Shown: positions 1 through 9,193, counted from the first letter of the stretch. The stretch is DNA of 64,000 nt from Catenulispora rubra (GCF_015356825.1 NZ_JAACYW010000017.1:1-64000), one strand, 5' to 3'. Translations and numbers: made by a program. The notes: generated from the letters alone by a model not told the origin.

Positions 1-100
1 GGTCCATCAGGCGCAGTCGGCGCTCGGCCTCGGGCGAGACGAGCGACGGCTGGTGCTTGCGGCGCGGATCGAGCAGGTAGCGCGCGCCGGTTTCGATCAC
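1..100 (-). CDS. 5' end of an unidentified CDS overlapping murQ (partial)
   Basis: A GTG codon at 100-98 opens a frame that stays open to the left edge (33 codons visible). It overlaps the TGA of the upstream murQ in a 4-base GTGA junction, the same coupling used repeatedly in the neighbouring operon. The visible residues begin MIETGARYLLDPRRK and match no family I recognise. It could instead be the C-terminal part of a frameshifted murQ, but the residues do not resemble the usual MurQ C-terminus. Only the start is in the window, so no function is proposed. Confidence 0.45.
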   Translation of the reverse strand, partial: MIETGARYLLDPRRKHQPSLVSPEAERRLRLMD

Positions 101-810
101 GACGGCCAGTTCCAGGCGGTCCAGAAGTTCGAGTAGGTGTGGCCCAGGGCGATCATCGTCGCAGTCGACAGGCCGTTGAGGATCAGCTTCTGCGCCGTGG
201 CCGCCTTCAGTCGCGTCGAGCCGGCGATGGCTTCCGGCCCCGTGTCCGCGCCGAGGTGCACGTCCGCCTCCGATGCCAGCGCCGCGTCCGGGTTCGCCGA
301 CACCAGCGCGGTGAACGCCCCGACCGCGCGGGCCGCGCGCAGTGCGCCGGCGACGTACGGCGCGCGGCCGCTGGCGGTCAGGCCGACCACCACGTCCGCG
401 CCGGTGACCTCCGCAGCGTCCGCGGCGCCGCCCTCCGCCGAGTCCTCGGCGCCCTCCACCGGGATCGTCAGGGCCTGGATGCCGCCGGCGATGTGCGCCA
501 CGACCACGCCGGGGGGCAGGCCGAAGGTGGGGATCAGTTCCGCGGCGTCCATCACCGCCACGCGGCCGGAGGTGCCGGCGCCGAAGTAGTGCACGCGGCC
601 TCCGGCGCGCAGGCGGCGGACGGTCTCGTCCACCACGTCGGCCAGCGCCGGCAGGAGCGCGGCGACCGCGGCGGGGACCCGGGCGTCCTCGGCGTTCAGC
701 AGCCTGAGCACCTCCACCGTCGGCACGGCGTCGATGTCCGCGGTCGCCGGGTTGCGATCCTCGGTCGGCGCGGCCACGCGCTCTGCGGTGGGCGGGGTGA
801 GGGGGCTCAT
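97..810 (-). CDS. murQ: N-acetylmuramic acid 6-phosphate etherase, short C-terminus
   Basis: MurQ cleaves the lactyl ether of MurNAc-6-phosphate to give GlcNAc-6-phosphate and D-lactate in cytoplasmic cell-wall recycling. The SIS-domain signature is present: GAGTSGRVAVMDAAE followed by PTFG supplies the first catalytic Glu, and EGAEDSAEGG supplies the second. The protein is 237 residues, whereas family members are usually about 300. It ends soon after the conserved 'G-x-x-Y-S-N' turn with an atypical tail (WTAWNWPS), so the C-terminal helical region is missing. The start ATG at 810 has GAGAGGAAA upstream. It is divergent from the ABC importer/anmK operon, which fits a joint role in muropeptide salvage. 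The identity is firm. Whether the short form is active is unknown. Confidence 0.88.
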   Translation of the reverse strand: MSPLTPPTAERVAAPTEDRNPATADIDAVPTVEVLRLLNAEDARVPAAVAALLPALADVVDETVRRLRAGGRVHYFGAGTSGRVAVMDAAELIPTFGLPPGVVVAHIAGGIQALTIPVEGAEDSAEGGAADAAEVTGADVVVGLTASGRAPYVAGALRAARAVGAFTALVSANPDAALASEADVHLGADTGPEAIAGSTRLKAATAQKLILNGLSTATMIALGHTYSNFWTAWNWPS

Positions 811-1128
811 GCGTGGCGTTTCCTCTCGGGGTCAGCCGGTGTGGTCGACGACAGTGGCCGTGCGGGCAGCTCAGCCTCGATGGTCGGCGCGGGGGCGTGC
901 CGTTGGCAAGTTACGGAATGAACGCGATGTGCGCAACTCATTGACGTAGCTCGGTGACCGGTTCTACGGTTCCACACACCGACCCGGCCCCGCCGTGTCC
1001 GCAATTCCTCGGCGCGTCTCCCGCACGCCGTCCGCACGCACCGTGCACACCCTGCGCACGCGAGACACACCCGACGCACCAGACCCACCCGACACCGTCC
1101 CACCGACCCGAACGGAGATGTCAGGACC
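811..1128. promoter_or_regulatory. Divergent promoter region between murQ and the ABC importer operon
   Basis: This 318-bp gap separates the leftward murQ from the rightward importer operon, so promoters for both should lie here. A TTGACG at 941-946 could be a -35 element, with a weak TTCTAC about 15 bp downstream. The right half, about 1020-1115, is rich in CACCCGAC/CACCAGACC-like short repeats and looks non-coding. I see no clear palindromic operator. A CAGGA ribosome binding site precedes the ATG at 1129. Confidence 0.4.
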
Positions 1129-2979
1129 ATGTCCCGACCCAAACCACTGGTCGCGGCCATAGCCGTGGCGACGATAGCGGCGACCGCGCTGTCCGCGTGC
1201 TCCGGCTCCTCGGCGAAGAAATCCAACGGTGGGAGCGGCGGTGGCGGCACCGGCGGTGTCTTCACCAGCATCGACGCCACGAACAAGATCACCGCCGGCG
1301 CGCCGATGAACCCCTTCAACGCCGCGCCCAACATGTTCCTCGGCTACAACCAGATGCAGCTGGGCTTCAGCAAGAACAACCCCGCCGACCCCAACGACCT
1401 GCTCCCGGGCCTGGCCGCGAGCTGGACCGCCGCCGACACCGGCCTGACCGTCCAGCTCCAGCCCGGCGCCAAGTGGTCCGACGGCACCCCGGTCACCGTC
1501 GCCGACGTCAAGACCTCGCTGGCCATCGCCTACACCCAGGGCACCGCGGGCCCCGTGGCCGGCGCCGGCGGAACCATCGTCGCCGGCTCGAACTTCGAGG
1601 TCTCCGACGTCAAGGACCTCGGCGGCGGCAAGATCGAGATCGACCAGCAGCCCGGTGTGAAGAATCTTTACTTCCAGCGCCTGGTGCTCACCGCGACCAT
1701 CGTCAGCGACAAGGTCTACGGCGGCCAGCTCCCGGCCGACATCTGGACCCAGATCGCCGCCGTCCAGGGCACCGACCAGGCCGCCGCCACCGCCGCGTCC
1801 ACCAAGCTGGCCGCCGAGGGCAAGACCATCGCCGCCTTCGCCCCGGCCAAGGACGTCTCCGCCGGCCCGTTCGTCGAGACCCGCGTCAACCCCGGCGAGG
1901 CCCTGCTGGACCGCAACCAGTACTTCTACGCAGCCAGCAAGATCTCGCCGAAGCAGGTCATCCTGCGCAGCTACTCCGGCAACCAGCAGATCTGGGGCTA
2001 CATGAACGGCGGCGAGCTGGACTTCGCCCCGTACACCTCGATGCCCACCAACATCCTGAACCAGGTCCTGGGCGCCGGCTACAGCCGCATCGACGCCCCG
2101 AGCTACGTCAGCGCCTCGATCGCGTTCAACGAGAAGCAGGCCCCGTACAACCTCACCCCGGTCCGCCAGGCGCTGGCCTACGTCATCGACCGCGACGCCG
2201 TCACCAAGGTCGGCGAGCCGGTCGGCGGCATCGCCGCCCCGACCACCACCGGCCTGGTCGGCTCGCAGTCCGACTCGATCCTGTCCGGCGACCAGAAGGC
2301 CGCGCTGAACGCCTACAAGCCGGACGCGGCCAAGGCCACGTCCCTGCTGCAGGGCGCCGGCTTCACCAAGGACTCCTCCGGCCAGTGGCACCTGCCCGAC
2401 GGCACGCCGTGGAAGATCACGCTGCAGACCGTCAACGGCTTCTCCGACTGGATCTCGGCCTCCACGATCATCGCCAACGAGCTCACCCAGTTCGGCATCC
2501 CGACCACCGCGGCGATCACCGCCGACTTCGCCACCTACCAGAAGGAGATGGCCGCCGGCAAGTACGCGGTCGGCTGGTGGCTGGTCGCCCTGGGCCCGCA
2601 GACCGACAAGGCCTACGCCCGCATCTACGGCTCTGCCGACGGCTACAGCGTCACCGCAGGCCAGGCCACGCACAACGACGCCTCGCCGGCGAACTGGGAG
2701 CACACCCCGGCCACCTACACGGTCAACGGCCAGAGCATCGACCCCGGCCAGCTCGCCGCCCAGCTGTCGGTGACCCCGGTGCCCGGCCAGGCCCCGATCG
2801 TCGCGCAGCTGGCCGCGGCCACCAACCAGGAACTGCCGATGATCCAGATCTGGAACTACACCCACGTGGTGTTCACCCTGGACAAGCGGTTCACGAACTT
2901 CCCGAAGACCGGGCAGAACGACCTGCTGGCCAACCCGCCCGGGGTCTGGATGATGCAGGGCTACGTGCAGGGCAAGTAA
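1129..2979 (+). CDS. ABC transporter substrate-binding lipoprotein (SBP family 5, oligopeptide type)
   Basis: This is the extracytoplasmic binding lipoprotein of an oligopeptide/dipeptide-type importer. Residues 1-25 are a signal peptide ending in a lipobox (ALSAC), followed by a Ser/Gly/Lys-rich linker. The remainder has the family 5 layout, including the characteristic W-S-D-G-T-P-V-T-V-A-D-V stretch near residue 115 and an RQALAYVIDRDAV motif. It is 616 residues, slightly longer than DppA/OppA. It is the first gene of a tight operon that ends in anhydro-MurNAc kinase and faces murQ, so muropeptides or anhydro-muropeptides are a reasonable ligand. That ligand is inferred from context, not from residues. 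Confidence 0.92.
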   Translation: MSRPKPLVAAIAVATIAATALSACSGSSAKKSNGGSGGGGTGGVFTSIDATNKITAGAPMNPFNAAPNMFLGYNQMQLGFSKNNPADPNDLLPGLAASWTAADTGLTVQLQPGAKWSDGTPVTVADVKTSLAIAYTQGTAGPVAGAGGTIVAGSNFEVSDVKDLGGGKIEIDQQPGVKNLYFQRLVLTATIVSDKVYGGQLPADIWTQIAAVQGTDQAAATAASTKLAAEGKTIAAFAPAKDVSAGPFVETRVNPGEALLDRNQYFYAASKISPKQVILRSYSGNQQIWGYMNGGELDFAPYTSMPTNILNQVLGAGYSRIDAPSYVSASIAFNEKQAPYNLTPVRQALAYVIDRDAVTKVGEPVGGIAAPTTTGLVGSQSDSILSGDQKAALNAYKPDAAKATSLLQGAGFTKDSSGQWHLPDGTPWKITLQTVNGFSDWISASTIIANELTQFGIPTTAAITADFATYQKEMAAGKYAVGWWLVALGPQTDKAYARIYGSADGYSVTAGQATHNDASPANWEHTPATYTVNGQSIDPGQLAAQLSVTPVPGQAPIVAQLAAATNQELPMIQIWNYTHVVFTLDKRFTNFPKTGQNDLLANPPGVWMMQGYVQGK

Positions 2980-3063
2980 GGGTCCTGGGATTAAAACAAG
3001 GGTTCTGAGAACAAGAACAGGGCCAGGACGATGACGCCGAAGCTCAAGAGGGAGGGGAGGAAG

Positions 3064-4056
3064 ATGACGGGATTCGCCCGGCGACTGGCCGGCAAGCTGC
3101 TGACCGGGCTGGTGATGGTCTGGGTCGTGGTGACGTTCACGTTCTTCCTCGTGCACGCGCTGCCCGGCAAGCCCGGTGATGTGCAGTACGAGCAATACAT
3201 CATGTCGGGGATGAGCTCGGAGCAGGCCTCGGCCAGGGTGCAGCAGGTCTACGGCTTCACCTCCCACGCCTCGCTGCTCTCGCAGTACGGCGGCTACCTC
3301 GGCCGGCTGGCGCACGGCGACCTGGGGCAGTCGATCAGCTACACCGGCGTCCCGGTCACCCACCTGATCTGGTCGGCGCTGCCGTGGACCGTGATCCCGG
3401 TGCTGTCCGGGCTGCTGGTCAGCTTCCTGTTCGGGGTGGTCGCCGGCATCATCGCCGCGGTCAGGCGGTCCAGCCGCTGGGGCGGTCTGCTGACCGTCTC
3501 CGGCTCGCTGGTCGCCGGCGTCCCCGCCTTCGTCCTGGCCCTGCTGCTCCTGGTGGTGTTCCACACCGAGTGGAATCTGCTGCCAGATGCCGGCACCAGC
3601 GACATCCAGTACAACCCGGGCTGGAACCTGCCCTACATCGGCTCGGTCGTGCAGCACGCGGTGCTGCCGGTGTGCGCCTACGCGCTGCTCAGCTACGGAG
3701 GCTGGCTGCTGGCGATGAAGTCCTCTGTCGTATCAGTGCTCGGCGACGACTTCATCCTGGCCTCCGAGCTGCGCGGCATCGCCCCGGTCACCCGGGCCCG
3801 CTACATCGGCCGCAACGCGATCCTGCCGCTGTTCACGGTGCTGGCGCTGTCCTTCGGCGTGATGTTCGCAGGGTCCTTCTTCATCGAGGACACCTTCGAC
3901 TACCCCGGACTCGGCGACCTGCTTCTGAAGAGCATCGGCACCCGCGACTACCCGGTGATGGCCGGGGCGTTCCTGCTGATCACCGTATCCATCATCGTCG
4001 CGAACATTCTCGCCGACCTGTGCTACACCCTGATCGACCCGAGAGTGAGGCGCTGA
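3064..4056 (+). CDS. ABC transporter permease, DppB/OppB type
   Basis: This is an inner-membrane permease of the oligopeptide importer family, 330 residues. The N-terminal transmembrane helix (GLVMVWVVVTFTFFLVHALPG) and its 'LPG' end are typical of DppB. The central binding-protein-dependent transport region has the EAA-like loop ASELRGIAPVTRARYIGRNA that contacts the ATPases. I chose the ATG at 3064 because GGAGGGGAGGAAG lies directly upstream; a further ATG at 3031 lacks such a site. It follows the binding protein by 84 bp and precedes the second permease by 1 bp. Confidence 0.93.
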   Translation: MTGFARRLAGKLLTGLVMVWVVVTFTFFLVHALPGKPGDVQYEQYIMSGMSSEQASARVQQVYGFTSHASLLSQYGGYLGRLAHGDLGQSISYTGVPVTHLIWSALPWTVIPVLSGLLVSFLFGVVAGIIAAVRRSSRWGGLLTVSGSLVAGVPAFVLALLLLVVFHTEWNLLPDAGTSDIQYNPGWNLPYIGSVVQHAVLPVCAYALLSYGGWLLAMKSSVVSVLGDDFILASELRGIAPVTRARYIGRNAILPLFTVLALSFGVMFAGSFFIEDTFDYPGLGDLLLKSIGTRDYPVMAGAFLLITVSIIVANILADLCYTLIDPRVRR

Positions 4057-4057
4057 G

Positions 4058-4957
4058 ATGGCCGTGACAACCGCGACCCTCGCCGCGTCGGTGGGCCGCC
4101 GCCGCCCGGCCCTGACCGCCTTCCGCAAGGCCGTGACTCGCAAGCCCGGCCGGCTGATCGGCCTGATCATCATCGTGTTCTTCGTCCTGATGGGGATCTG
4201 CGGGCCCTGGTTCTACGGCCGGCTGGACGTGGACCCGAACGCGCTGTACGCCGGGCCCAGCGCCAAGCACTGGCTCGGCACCGACTTCGCCGGCTCCGAC
4301 GTGCTGCAGGAGGTGGTCACAGGGGCGCGCTACGTGCTGGCCACCGCGGCCCTGTCGGCGTTCTTCACCAGCCTGTTCGGCGTCACCGTCGGCCTGGTCG
4401 CCGGCTACCAGCGCGGCCTGACCGACAGTGTCCTGATGCGCCTGACGGACTTCGTCCTGACCATCCCGGGCCTGCCGCTGCTGATCATCCTGTCCACGGT
4501 GTGGAGCTTCGGGAGCCCGTGGGAGATGGGCCTGGTGCTGGGCATCACCGGCTGGGGCGGCGTGGCCCGCGCCGTGCGCTCGCAGGCGCTGTCGCTGCGC
4601 GAGCGCGGCTTCCTGGAGGCGGCGCGCGGGCTGGGCCTGTCCCGGCGGCACATCATCTTCAAGGAGATGCTGCCGAACATCGCGCCCTACGCCACCATGC
4701 AGCTGATGCTGTCGATGATCGCCTTCGTCGGCGCCGAGGTCGGCCTGTTCTTCCTGGGCCTGGTGCCGTTCTCCAGCACCAACTGGGGCGTGATGCTGAA
4801 CCAGGCGGTGTTCTCCGGCGGCGCGATGGAGACCCCGTCGGCGCTGATCTACCTGCTGGCGCCGCTGATCTGCATCCTGCTGCTGACGTTGGGCATCGTG
4901 CTCTTCCTGGACGCCATCGACGAACTGTTCAACCCGCGGCTGAGGGAGCGCGTGTGA
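4058..4957 (+). CDS. ABC transporter permease, DppC/OppC type
   Basis: This is the second membrane subunit of the importer, 299 residues. It has the DppC layout: an N-terminal segment with one helix (LIGLIIIVFFVLMGICGPWF), the conserved HWLGTDFAGSDVLQEVVTGAR block, and an EAA loop (EAARGLGLSRRHIIFKEMLP) that couples to the ATPases. The ATG follows the previous stop by one base. The stop TGA overlaps the GTG of the next gene, so the two are translationally coupled. Confidence 0.93.
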   Translation: MAVTTATLAASVGRRRPALTAFRKAVTRKPGRLIGLIIIVFFVLMGICGPWFYGRLDVDPNALYAGPSAKHWLGTDFAGSDVLQEVVTGARYVLATAALSAFFTSLFGVTVGLVAGYQRGLTDSVLMRLTDFVLTIPGLPLLIILSTVWSFGSPWEMGLVLGITGWGGVARAVRSQALSLRERGFLEAARGLGLSRRHIIFKEMLPNIAPYATMQLMLSMIAFVGAEVGLFFLGLVPFSSTNWGVMLNQAVFSGGAMETPSALIYLLAPLICILLLTLGIVLFLDAIDELFNPRLRERV

Positions 4958-5988
4958 GCGAGGTACAAGTACGCGGCCTGACGGTCGAGTACCAGACGTC
5001 CGCCGGCTGGCTGCCGGCGGTGGCCGACGCCTCCCTGGACCTGCGGGCCGGTGAGATCACCGGCCTGGTCGGCGAGTCCGGCTCCGGCAAGTCCACGCTG
5101 GCGCTGTCGCTGCTGAACGCGGTGCCGGCGCCGGGCCGGATCGCGGCCGGGACGATCGAGGTGGCCGGTGTCGGGGATCTCACGCGGCTCGGCGGCAAGC
5201 AGCTGCGCAAGGCACGCGGCGGGGCCATCGGCTACGTGTTCCAGGCATCGCAGAACTCGTTGAACCCGCTGAAGACCATCGGCAAGCAGCTGCTGGATCT
5301 GGGGCGCTCGCACGAGGTCGACGACCTGCGCGGGCTGATCGCGCGCGCCCTGGACCTGGCGAACCGGATGGGCCTGGACGGCAAGCGGGTGCTGGACTCC
5401 TACCAGCACGAGCTCTCCGGCGGCATGCGGCAGCGCATCGGCATCGTCTTCGCGCTGGTCCTCAATGCCAAGGTCCTGATTCTCGACGAGCCGACGACCG
5501 CGCTGGACATGCTCTCGCAGGCCTCGGTGCTGGAGATCGTGCGCAAGGTGCATGATGAGAACCAGCTCAGCACCCTGATCATCACGCACGACATCGGCGC
5601 GATCTCCGAGATCGCCGACCGGCTGGCCGTGATGTACGGCGGCCGGATCGTGGAGGACGGTCCGCTGCTGGACGTGCTGCGCCGGCCGACGCATCCGTAT
5701 ACCAAGGCTCTGATAGGCGCCACCGCGCGCATCACCGGCGACATCGACGTCGCCCGCGCGCTGCCCGGCCGGCCGCCGGACCTGACCACCGTGGCGCGTG
5801 TCGGCTGCGTCTTCCGTGACCGCTGCCCGTTCGCGGTCGCGGTCTGCGCCGAGGTCGAGCCGCCGCTGGAGGCCTGGAAGGTCGGGGCCGAAACGCAGCC
5901 CGGGCGCCGGCGCGCGTGCCACGTCGACCCGTCCACCGTGCTCTCCGGGACGCCCGGGACACCCGCCGCCGTGGGAGAACCGGCATGA
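4954..5988 (+). CDS. ABC transporter ATP-binding protein, DppD/OppD type
   Basis: This is a cytoplasmic ATPase of the importer, 344 residues. The Walker A is GESGSGKSTLAL near residue 36, the signature is LSGGMRQR, and the Walker B is VLILDEPTTALD. The C-terminal oligopeptide-type extension carries a Cys cluster (CVFRDRCPFAVAVC) typical of DppD/OppD. The start is the GTG at 4954, which overlaps the stop of the upstream permease. Its stop overlaps the ATG of the partner ATPase. Confidence 0.93.
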   Translation: MSEVQVRGLTVEYQTSAGWLPAVADASLDLRAGEITGLVGESGSGKSTLALSLLNAVPAPGRIAAGTIEVAGVGDLTRLGGKQLRKARGGAIGYVFQASQNSLNPLKTIGKQLLDLGRSHEVDDLRGLIARALDLANRMGLDGKRVLDSYQHELSGGMRQRIGIVFALVLNAKVLILDEPTTALDMLSQASVLEIVRKVHDENQLSTLIITHDIGAISEIADRLAVMYGGRIVEDGPLLDVLRRPTHPYTKALIGATARITGDIDVARALPGRPPDLTTVARVGCVFRDRCPFAVAVCAEVEPPLEAWKVGAETQPGRRRACHVDPSTVLSGTPGTPAAVGEPA

Positions 5989-7016
5989 TCGAGGCGCGCG
6001 GGATCACCCGCACCTACCAGACGCACGGCGCCTTCACCGGTGCCCGGACCGTGCAGGCGCTGCGCGGCGTCGACTTCACACTGCCGGACGGCGGCGCGGT
6101 GTCGTTCATCGGTGAGTCGGGCTGCGGCAAGACGACGCTGGGGAAGATCCTCACCGGTCTGGAGACGTTCGACGGCGGCGAGCTGGTCGTGGACGGCGTG
6201 GAGCTGTCCGGGCTGAAGCCGCATCAGCGGGCGAAGTACTTTCGCAGGATCCAGATGATCCATCAGGACCCTTATTCGGCGCTGAACCCTACGCGCACTA
6301 TTGCTTCGATCCTGGGTGATCCGTTGCGGATGCGCGCCAAGGAGACCGGTGCGGACGCCGAGACCCGGCGCGATCGGGCCGCGGAACTGCTGACGCTGGT
6401 CGGTCTGGAGCCGGACGCGGTCCTGCCGAAGTACCCGCACCAGCTCTCCGGCGGGCAGCGGCAGCGCGTGGTCATCGCGCGGGCGTTGACCGTGGATCCG
6501 ACGGTGCTGATCGCCGACGAGGCGGTGTCGATGATCGACGTGTCGATGCGGCTGGGGATCCTGAGCCTGCTGCGCGATCTGCGGGCGCGGCTGGGGATCT
6601 CGCTGGTGTTCATCACGCATGACGTGGCCACCGCGCGGTATGTCGGCGACGACGGCGAGCTGCACGTGATCTACCGCGGCGAGGTCGTCGAGCGCGGGCT
6701 CACCGACGAGGTGATCCTGGCGCCGGTGCATCCGTACACGCAGTGCCTGCTGTCGGCGGTGCCGATCATGCGGGGGCTGGAGGAGCCGGGGCCGGATCGG
6801 ACGTCGCCGACGGCGGCTTTGGACGAGCGAGCGGTGACGCCGGGGTGCTTGTTCCAGCCGCGGTGTCCGTTCGCACAGGATCAGTGTGCTGAGCAACATC
6901 CGGTGTTGGTGCCGCTCGGGGACGTCGCCGGCGAGGCATCCGAACATCTGCACGCCTGCTTCTATCCGGAGGCGCGCCGGGTGGTCGGCGTCGAGGTCGG
7001 GGCCGCGAGCGCGTGA
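5985..7016 (+). CDS. ABC transporter ATP-binding protein, DppF/OppF type
   Basis: This is the second ATPase of the importer, 343 residues. The Walker A is GESGCGKTTLGK, the signature is LSGGQRQR, and the Walker B is VLIADEAVSMIDVS. The Walker B carries Ala where most homologues have Pro (DEP), which is a mild deviation. The C-terminal Cys motif CLFQPRCPFAQDQC matches the OppF extension. The ATG at 5985 overlaps the stop of the previous gene (ATGA). Its own stop overlaps the GTG of anmK, tying the importer to anhydro-MurNAc phosphorylation. Confidence 0.93.
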   Translation: MIEARGITRTYQTHGAFTGARTVQALRGVDFTLPDGGAVSFIGESGCGKTTLGKILTGLETFDGGELVVDGVELSGLKPHQRAKYFRRIQMIHQDPYSALNPTRTIASILGDPLRMRAKETGADAETRRDRAAELLTLVGLEPDAVLPKYPHQLSGGQRQRVVIARALTVDPTVLIADEAVSMIDVSMRLGILSLLRDLRARLGISLVFITHDVATARYVGDDGELHVIYRGEVVERGLTDEVILAPVHPYTQCLLSAVPIMRGLEEPGPDRTSPTAALDERAVTPGCLFQPRCPFAQDQCAEQHPVLVPLGDVAGEASEHLHACFYPEARRVVGVEVGAASA

Positions 7017-8167
7017 GAGTCCTGGGACTGAGCTCCGGCACCTCGCACGACGCCATCGACGTCGCGCTGGTGGACTTCCGGCTCGACGGCGACGTGCTGG
7101 TCGGCGAGCTGTGCCACGCCGAGCACGTCCCGTACCCGGATCACCTGCGGGCGCAGCTCATCGCCGCGCTGCCGCCGAACGCGACCGACCTCGGCGCGGT
7201 CTGCCGCCTGGACACCGGGATCGGGCAGGCGTTCGCGACGGCGGCGTGGCGGGCGGTGCGGGCCGCGGGGCCGGTGGACGTGGTCTGCTCGCACGGCCAG
7301 ACCCTGTACCACTGGACCGAGGACGGCGAGGTGCTCGGCACGCTGCAACTCGGGCAGCCAGCGTGGATCAGCGAACGGCTGGGCGTGCCGGTGGTGTCGG
7401 ACGTGCGCGCCGCCGATGTGGCCGCCGGCGGGCAGGGCGCGCCGCTGGTGTCGTTGCTGGACCTGTTGCTGCTGCGGGGGTTGCCGGGGCCGGTCGGTGC
7501 GCTGAACCTGGGCGGGATCGCGAACCTGACGGTCGTCGCCGATCCGCCGGTGGCGTTCGACATCGGACCGGCCAACGCGCTGCTGGACGCGGCGTGCCGA
7601 CAGCTCACAGGCAAGGCCTTCGACCGCGATGGTCGCCTCGCCGCCGCTGGCTTGGTGCATCCGGGGCTGCTGGCGGGGTTGATGGCAGAGCCCTACTATG
7701 CGCGGCGTCCGCCGAAGACGACGGGCAAGGAACTGTTCCACGACGCCTACCTCGCCGCGCACATCGAGGCGTTCCCGGACCTCACGCCCGAGGACCTGAT
7801 GTCGACGTTGGCGACTCTGACCGCGATGACGGTGGTCGACGCGGTGCGCTCGCACGGCATCGCGACGCTGGCGGTGTCCGGCGGCGGTACGGAGAACCCG
7901 GAGCTGATGAAGCGGATCACGAAGCGGCTTCCGGGGGTGGAGGTGCTGCGGTCGGACGCGTACCGGGTGCCGTCGGACGCGAAGGAGGCGATCGCGTTCG
8001 CGCTGATCGGCTGGTTCACCGCGCACGGGCTGCCGGGGACGATCGCGGCGTGCACGGGGGCTGCGGGTGAGCGGGTGCTGGGGCGGATCAGCCCGCCGGC
8101 CGGGGGGACGTTGGTGCTGCCGGAGGTGGTGGAGAAGGCGCCTCGGTCGGTGCGGTTCGCGGGGTAG
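7013..8167 (+). CDS. anmK: Anhydro-N-acetylmuramic acid kinase
   Basis: AnmK hydrolyses the 1,6-anhydro ring of anhydro-MurNAc and phosphorylates it to MurNAc-6-P, which is the substrate of MurQ. The 384 residues carry the family marks: GLSSGTSHDAIDVALVDF at the N-terminus, CSHGQTLYHW, the NLGGIANLT nucleotide-binding loop, DIGPANALLD, and the C-terminal VSGGGTENPELM. The GTG at 7013 overlaps the stop of the upstream ATPase. As last gene of the importer operon facing murQ, it completes an import-kinase-etherase route for recycled cell-wall amino sugars. Confidence 0.95.
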   Translation: MRVLGLSSGTSHDAIDVALVDFRLDGDVLVGELCHAEHVPYPDHLRAQLIAALPPNATDLGAVCRLDTGIGQAFATAAWRAVRAAGPVDVVCSHGQTLYHWTEDGEVLGTLQLGQPAWISERLGVPVVSDVRAADVAAGGQGAPLVSLLDLLLLRGLPGPVGALNLGGIANLTVVADPPVAFDIGPANALLDAACRQLTGKAFDRDGRLAAAGLVHPGLLAGLMAEPYYARRPPKTTGKELFHDAYLAAHIEAFPDLTPEDLMSTLATLTAMTVVDAVRSHGIATLAVSGGGTENPELMKRITKRLPGVEVLRSDAYRVPSDAKEAIAFALIGWFTAHGLPGTIAACTGAAGERVLGRISPPAGGTLVLPEVVEKAPRSVRFAG

Positions 8168-8290
8168 AGGTGTTGACGCGGTCCGTTCCTCGGACGCTTG
8201 CCGGCCTTCGCTTGCTGACGATTGCTTGCGAGCCCTTCCCTACTGACCCCGTCGGCACTGACCTCGTCGGCCGGCGGGTCGCAGCGCCGG

Positions 8291-9139
8291 CTACCGTCCG
8301 ACCGCGGTGACCGTCAGGTAGTGGCTCGTGCTCCGGAAGGCGCCGGTGTCCTCGTTGCCGTCCGTGAGGATCTGCAGGAGCTGCTTGTGCGCCTGTTCGG
8401 CCTGGCCGAGCCGCTCGAGCACTTCGAAGCCCGCGACCGCCAACGGATGGCTGTGGCGTTCGGCCTCCAGGTACGCCTCCGGCGACTCGTCGGTGAAGAC
8501 GAGGTCGTGCTGCGCGACGGTGACGGTCATGTCGTGAGCGGCGAACAGGGTTCGCAGAGCGTTCTCGTCGTGCCAGGCGAAAGGCCTGGGCGGCGGCGGA
8601 GCGTCGAGCGCGCGCCGGATCAGGTCCGGGGCCACCGCGCTGAGCTGCCCGACCGCCCCGTGCCGGAGCCAGGAGCTGAACACGATCCGTCCCGCCGGCG
8701 CCAGGACCCGGACCATCTCCGCCACCGCGGCGTCCGCGTCGGACGCGAAGATCACTGCGAAGTTGGACAGCACCGCGTCGAAGCTGTCGTCGGGTACCGG
8801 TAGCGAAGCGGCGTCGCCGGAGCGGAAACCCACGTCGAGCCCTTCCTCGCGGGCCAGGCCGCGGGCCACGTCGAGCAGCCGTTCGGCCGGATCCACCCCG
8901 GTGACCCGGGCCCCGAGGCGGGCGGCGATCAGCGCCGCGTTCCCGGTGCCGCACCCGATGTCCAGGACGCGCTCTCCCGGACCGACGCCGGCGGCGTCCA
9001 CCACCGCCTGCGCGGCGGGCAGGAGCTGGGCCGCTGTCCGTTCGTACCGGCCGCGTCCCCAGTCTGGCGGGGTTGGTGCCGGCATGGTTTGTGCCGACAT
9101 GGTGGTGTTCACGCTGGTGCTGTCGCTTCCAGACATCAT
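8291..9139 (-). CDS. Class I SAM-dependent methyltransferase
   Basis: This is a 282-residue methyltransferase with a Rossmann fold. Motif I is VLDIGCGTGNAALIAARLGA, acidic position GVDPAE follows, and DSFDAVLSNFAVIFA is the motif IV region. This resembles the UbiE/methyltransferase-11 group of small-molecule methyltransferases, but the substrate is unknown. The start ATG at 9139 has GGGAGCG upstream. It is divergently paired with a TetR regulator 55 bp away, which suggests that regulator controls it. The C-terminal part, after an FAWHDENALRTLF block, has no motif I recognise. Confidence 0.88.
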   Translation of the reverse strand: MMSGSDSTSVNTTMSAQTMPAPTPPDWGRGRYERTAAQLLPAAQAVVDAAGVGPGERVLDIGCGTGNAALIAARLGARVTGVDPAERLLDVARGLAREEGLDVGFRSGDAASLPVPDDSFDAVLSNFAVIFASDADAAVAEMVRVLAPAGRIVFSSWLRHGAVGQLSAVAPDLIRRALDAPPPPRPFAWHDENALRTLFAAHDMTVTVAQHDLVFTDESPEAYLEAERHSHPLAVAGFEVLERLGQAEQAHKQLLQILTDGNEDTGAFRSTSHYLTVTAVGR

Positions 9140-9155
9140 CGCTCCCTCGTTTCGA

Positions 9156-9169
9156 TACGTTGTAACGTA
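9156..9169. promoter_or_regulatory. Candidate TetR operator (TACGTT-N2-AACGTA)
   Basis: A perfect inverted repeat with 6-bp arms, TACGTT gt AACGTA, lies in the 54-bp space between the methyltransferase start and the TetR start. It is immediately followed by GTAAC and a second CGTTG half-site. This position and symmetry are typical of a TetR autoregulatory operator. Binding by the adjacent TetR protein is inference. Confidence 0.5.
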
Positions 9170-9193
9170 ACATCGTTGCGCTATACTCGCAAC

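Noticed and set aside
954-3008. Rightward 684-codon frame overlapping the binding lipoprotein gene
   Set aside because: It is an off-frame reading of the lipoprotein gene, with an Arg-rich product and no motifs; the lipoprotein frame has a signal peptide and family marks.
5985-7016. Walker B Pro-to-Ala change as evidence of an inactive ATPase
   Set aside because: The catalytic Asp-Glu pair, Walker A and signature are intact; the change is likely tolerated.
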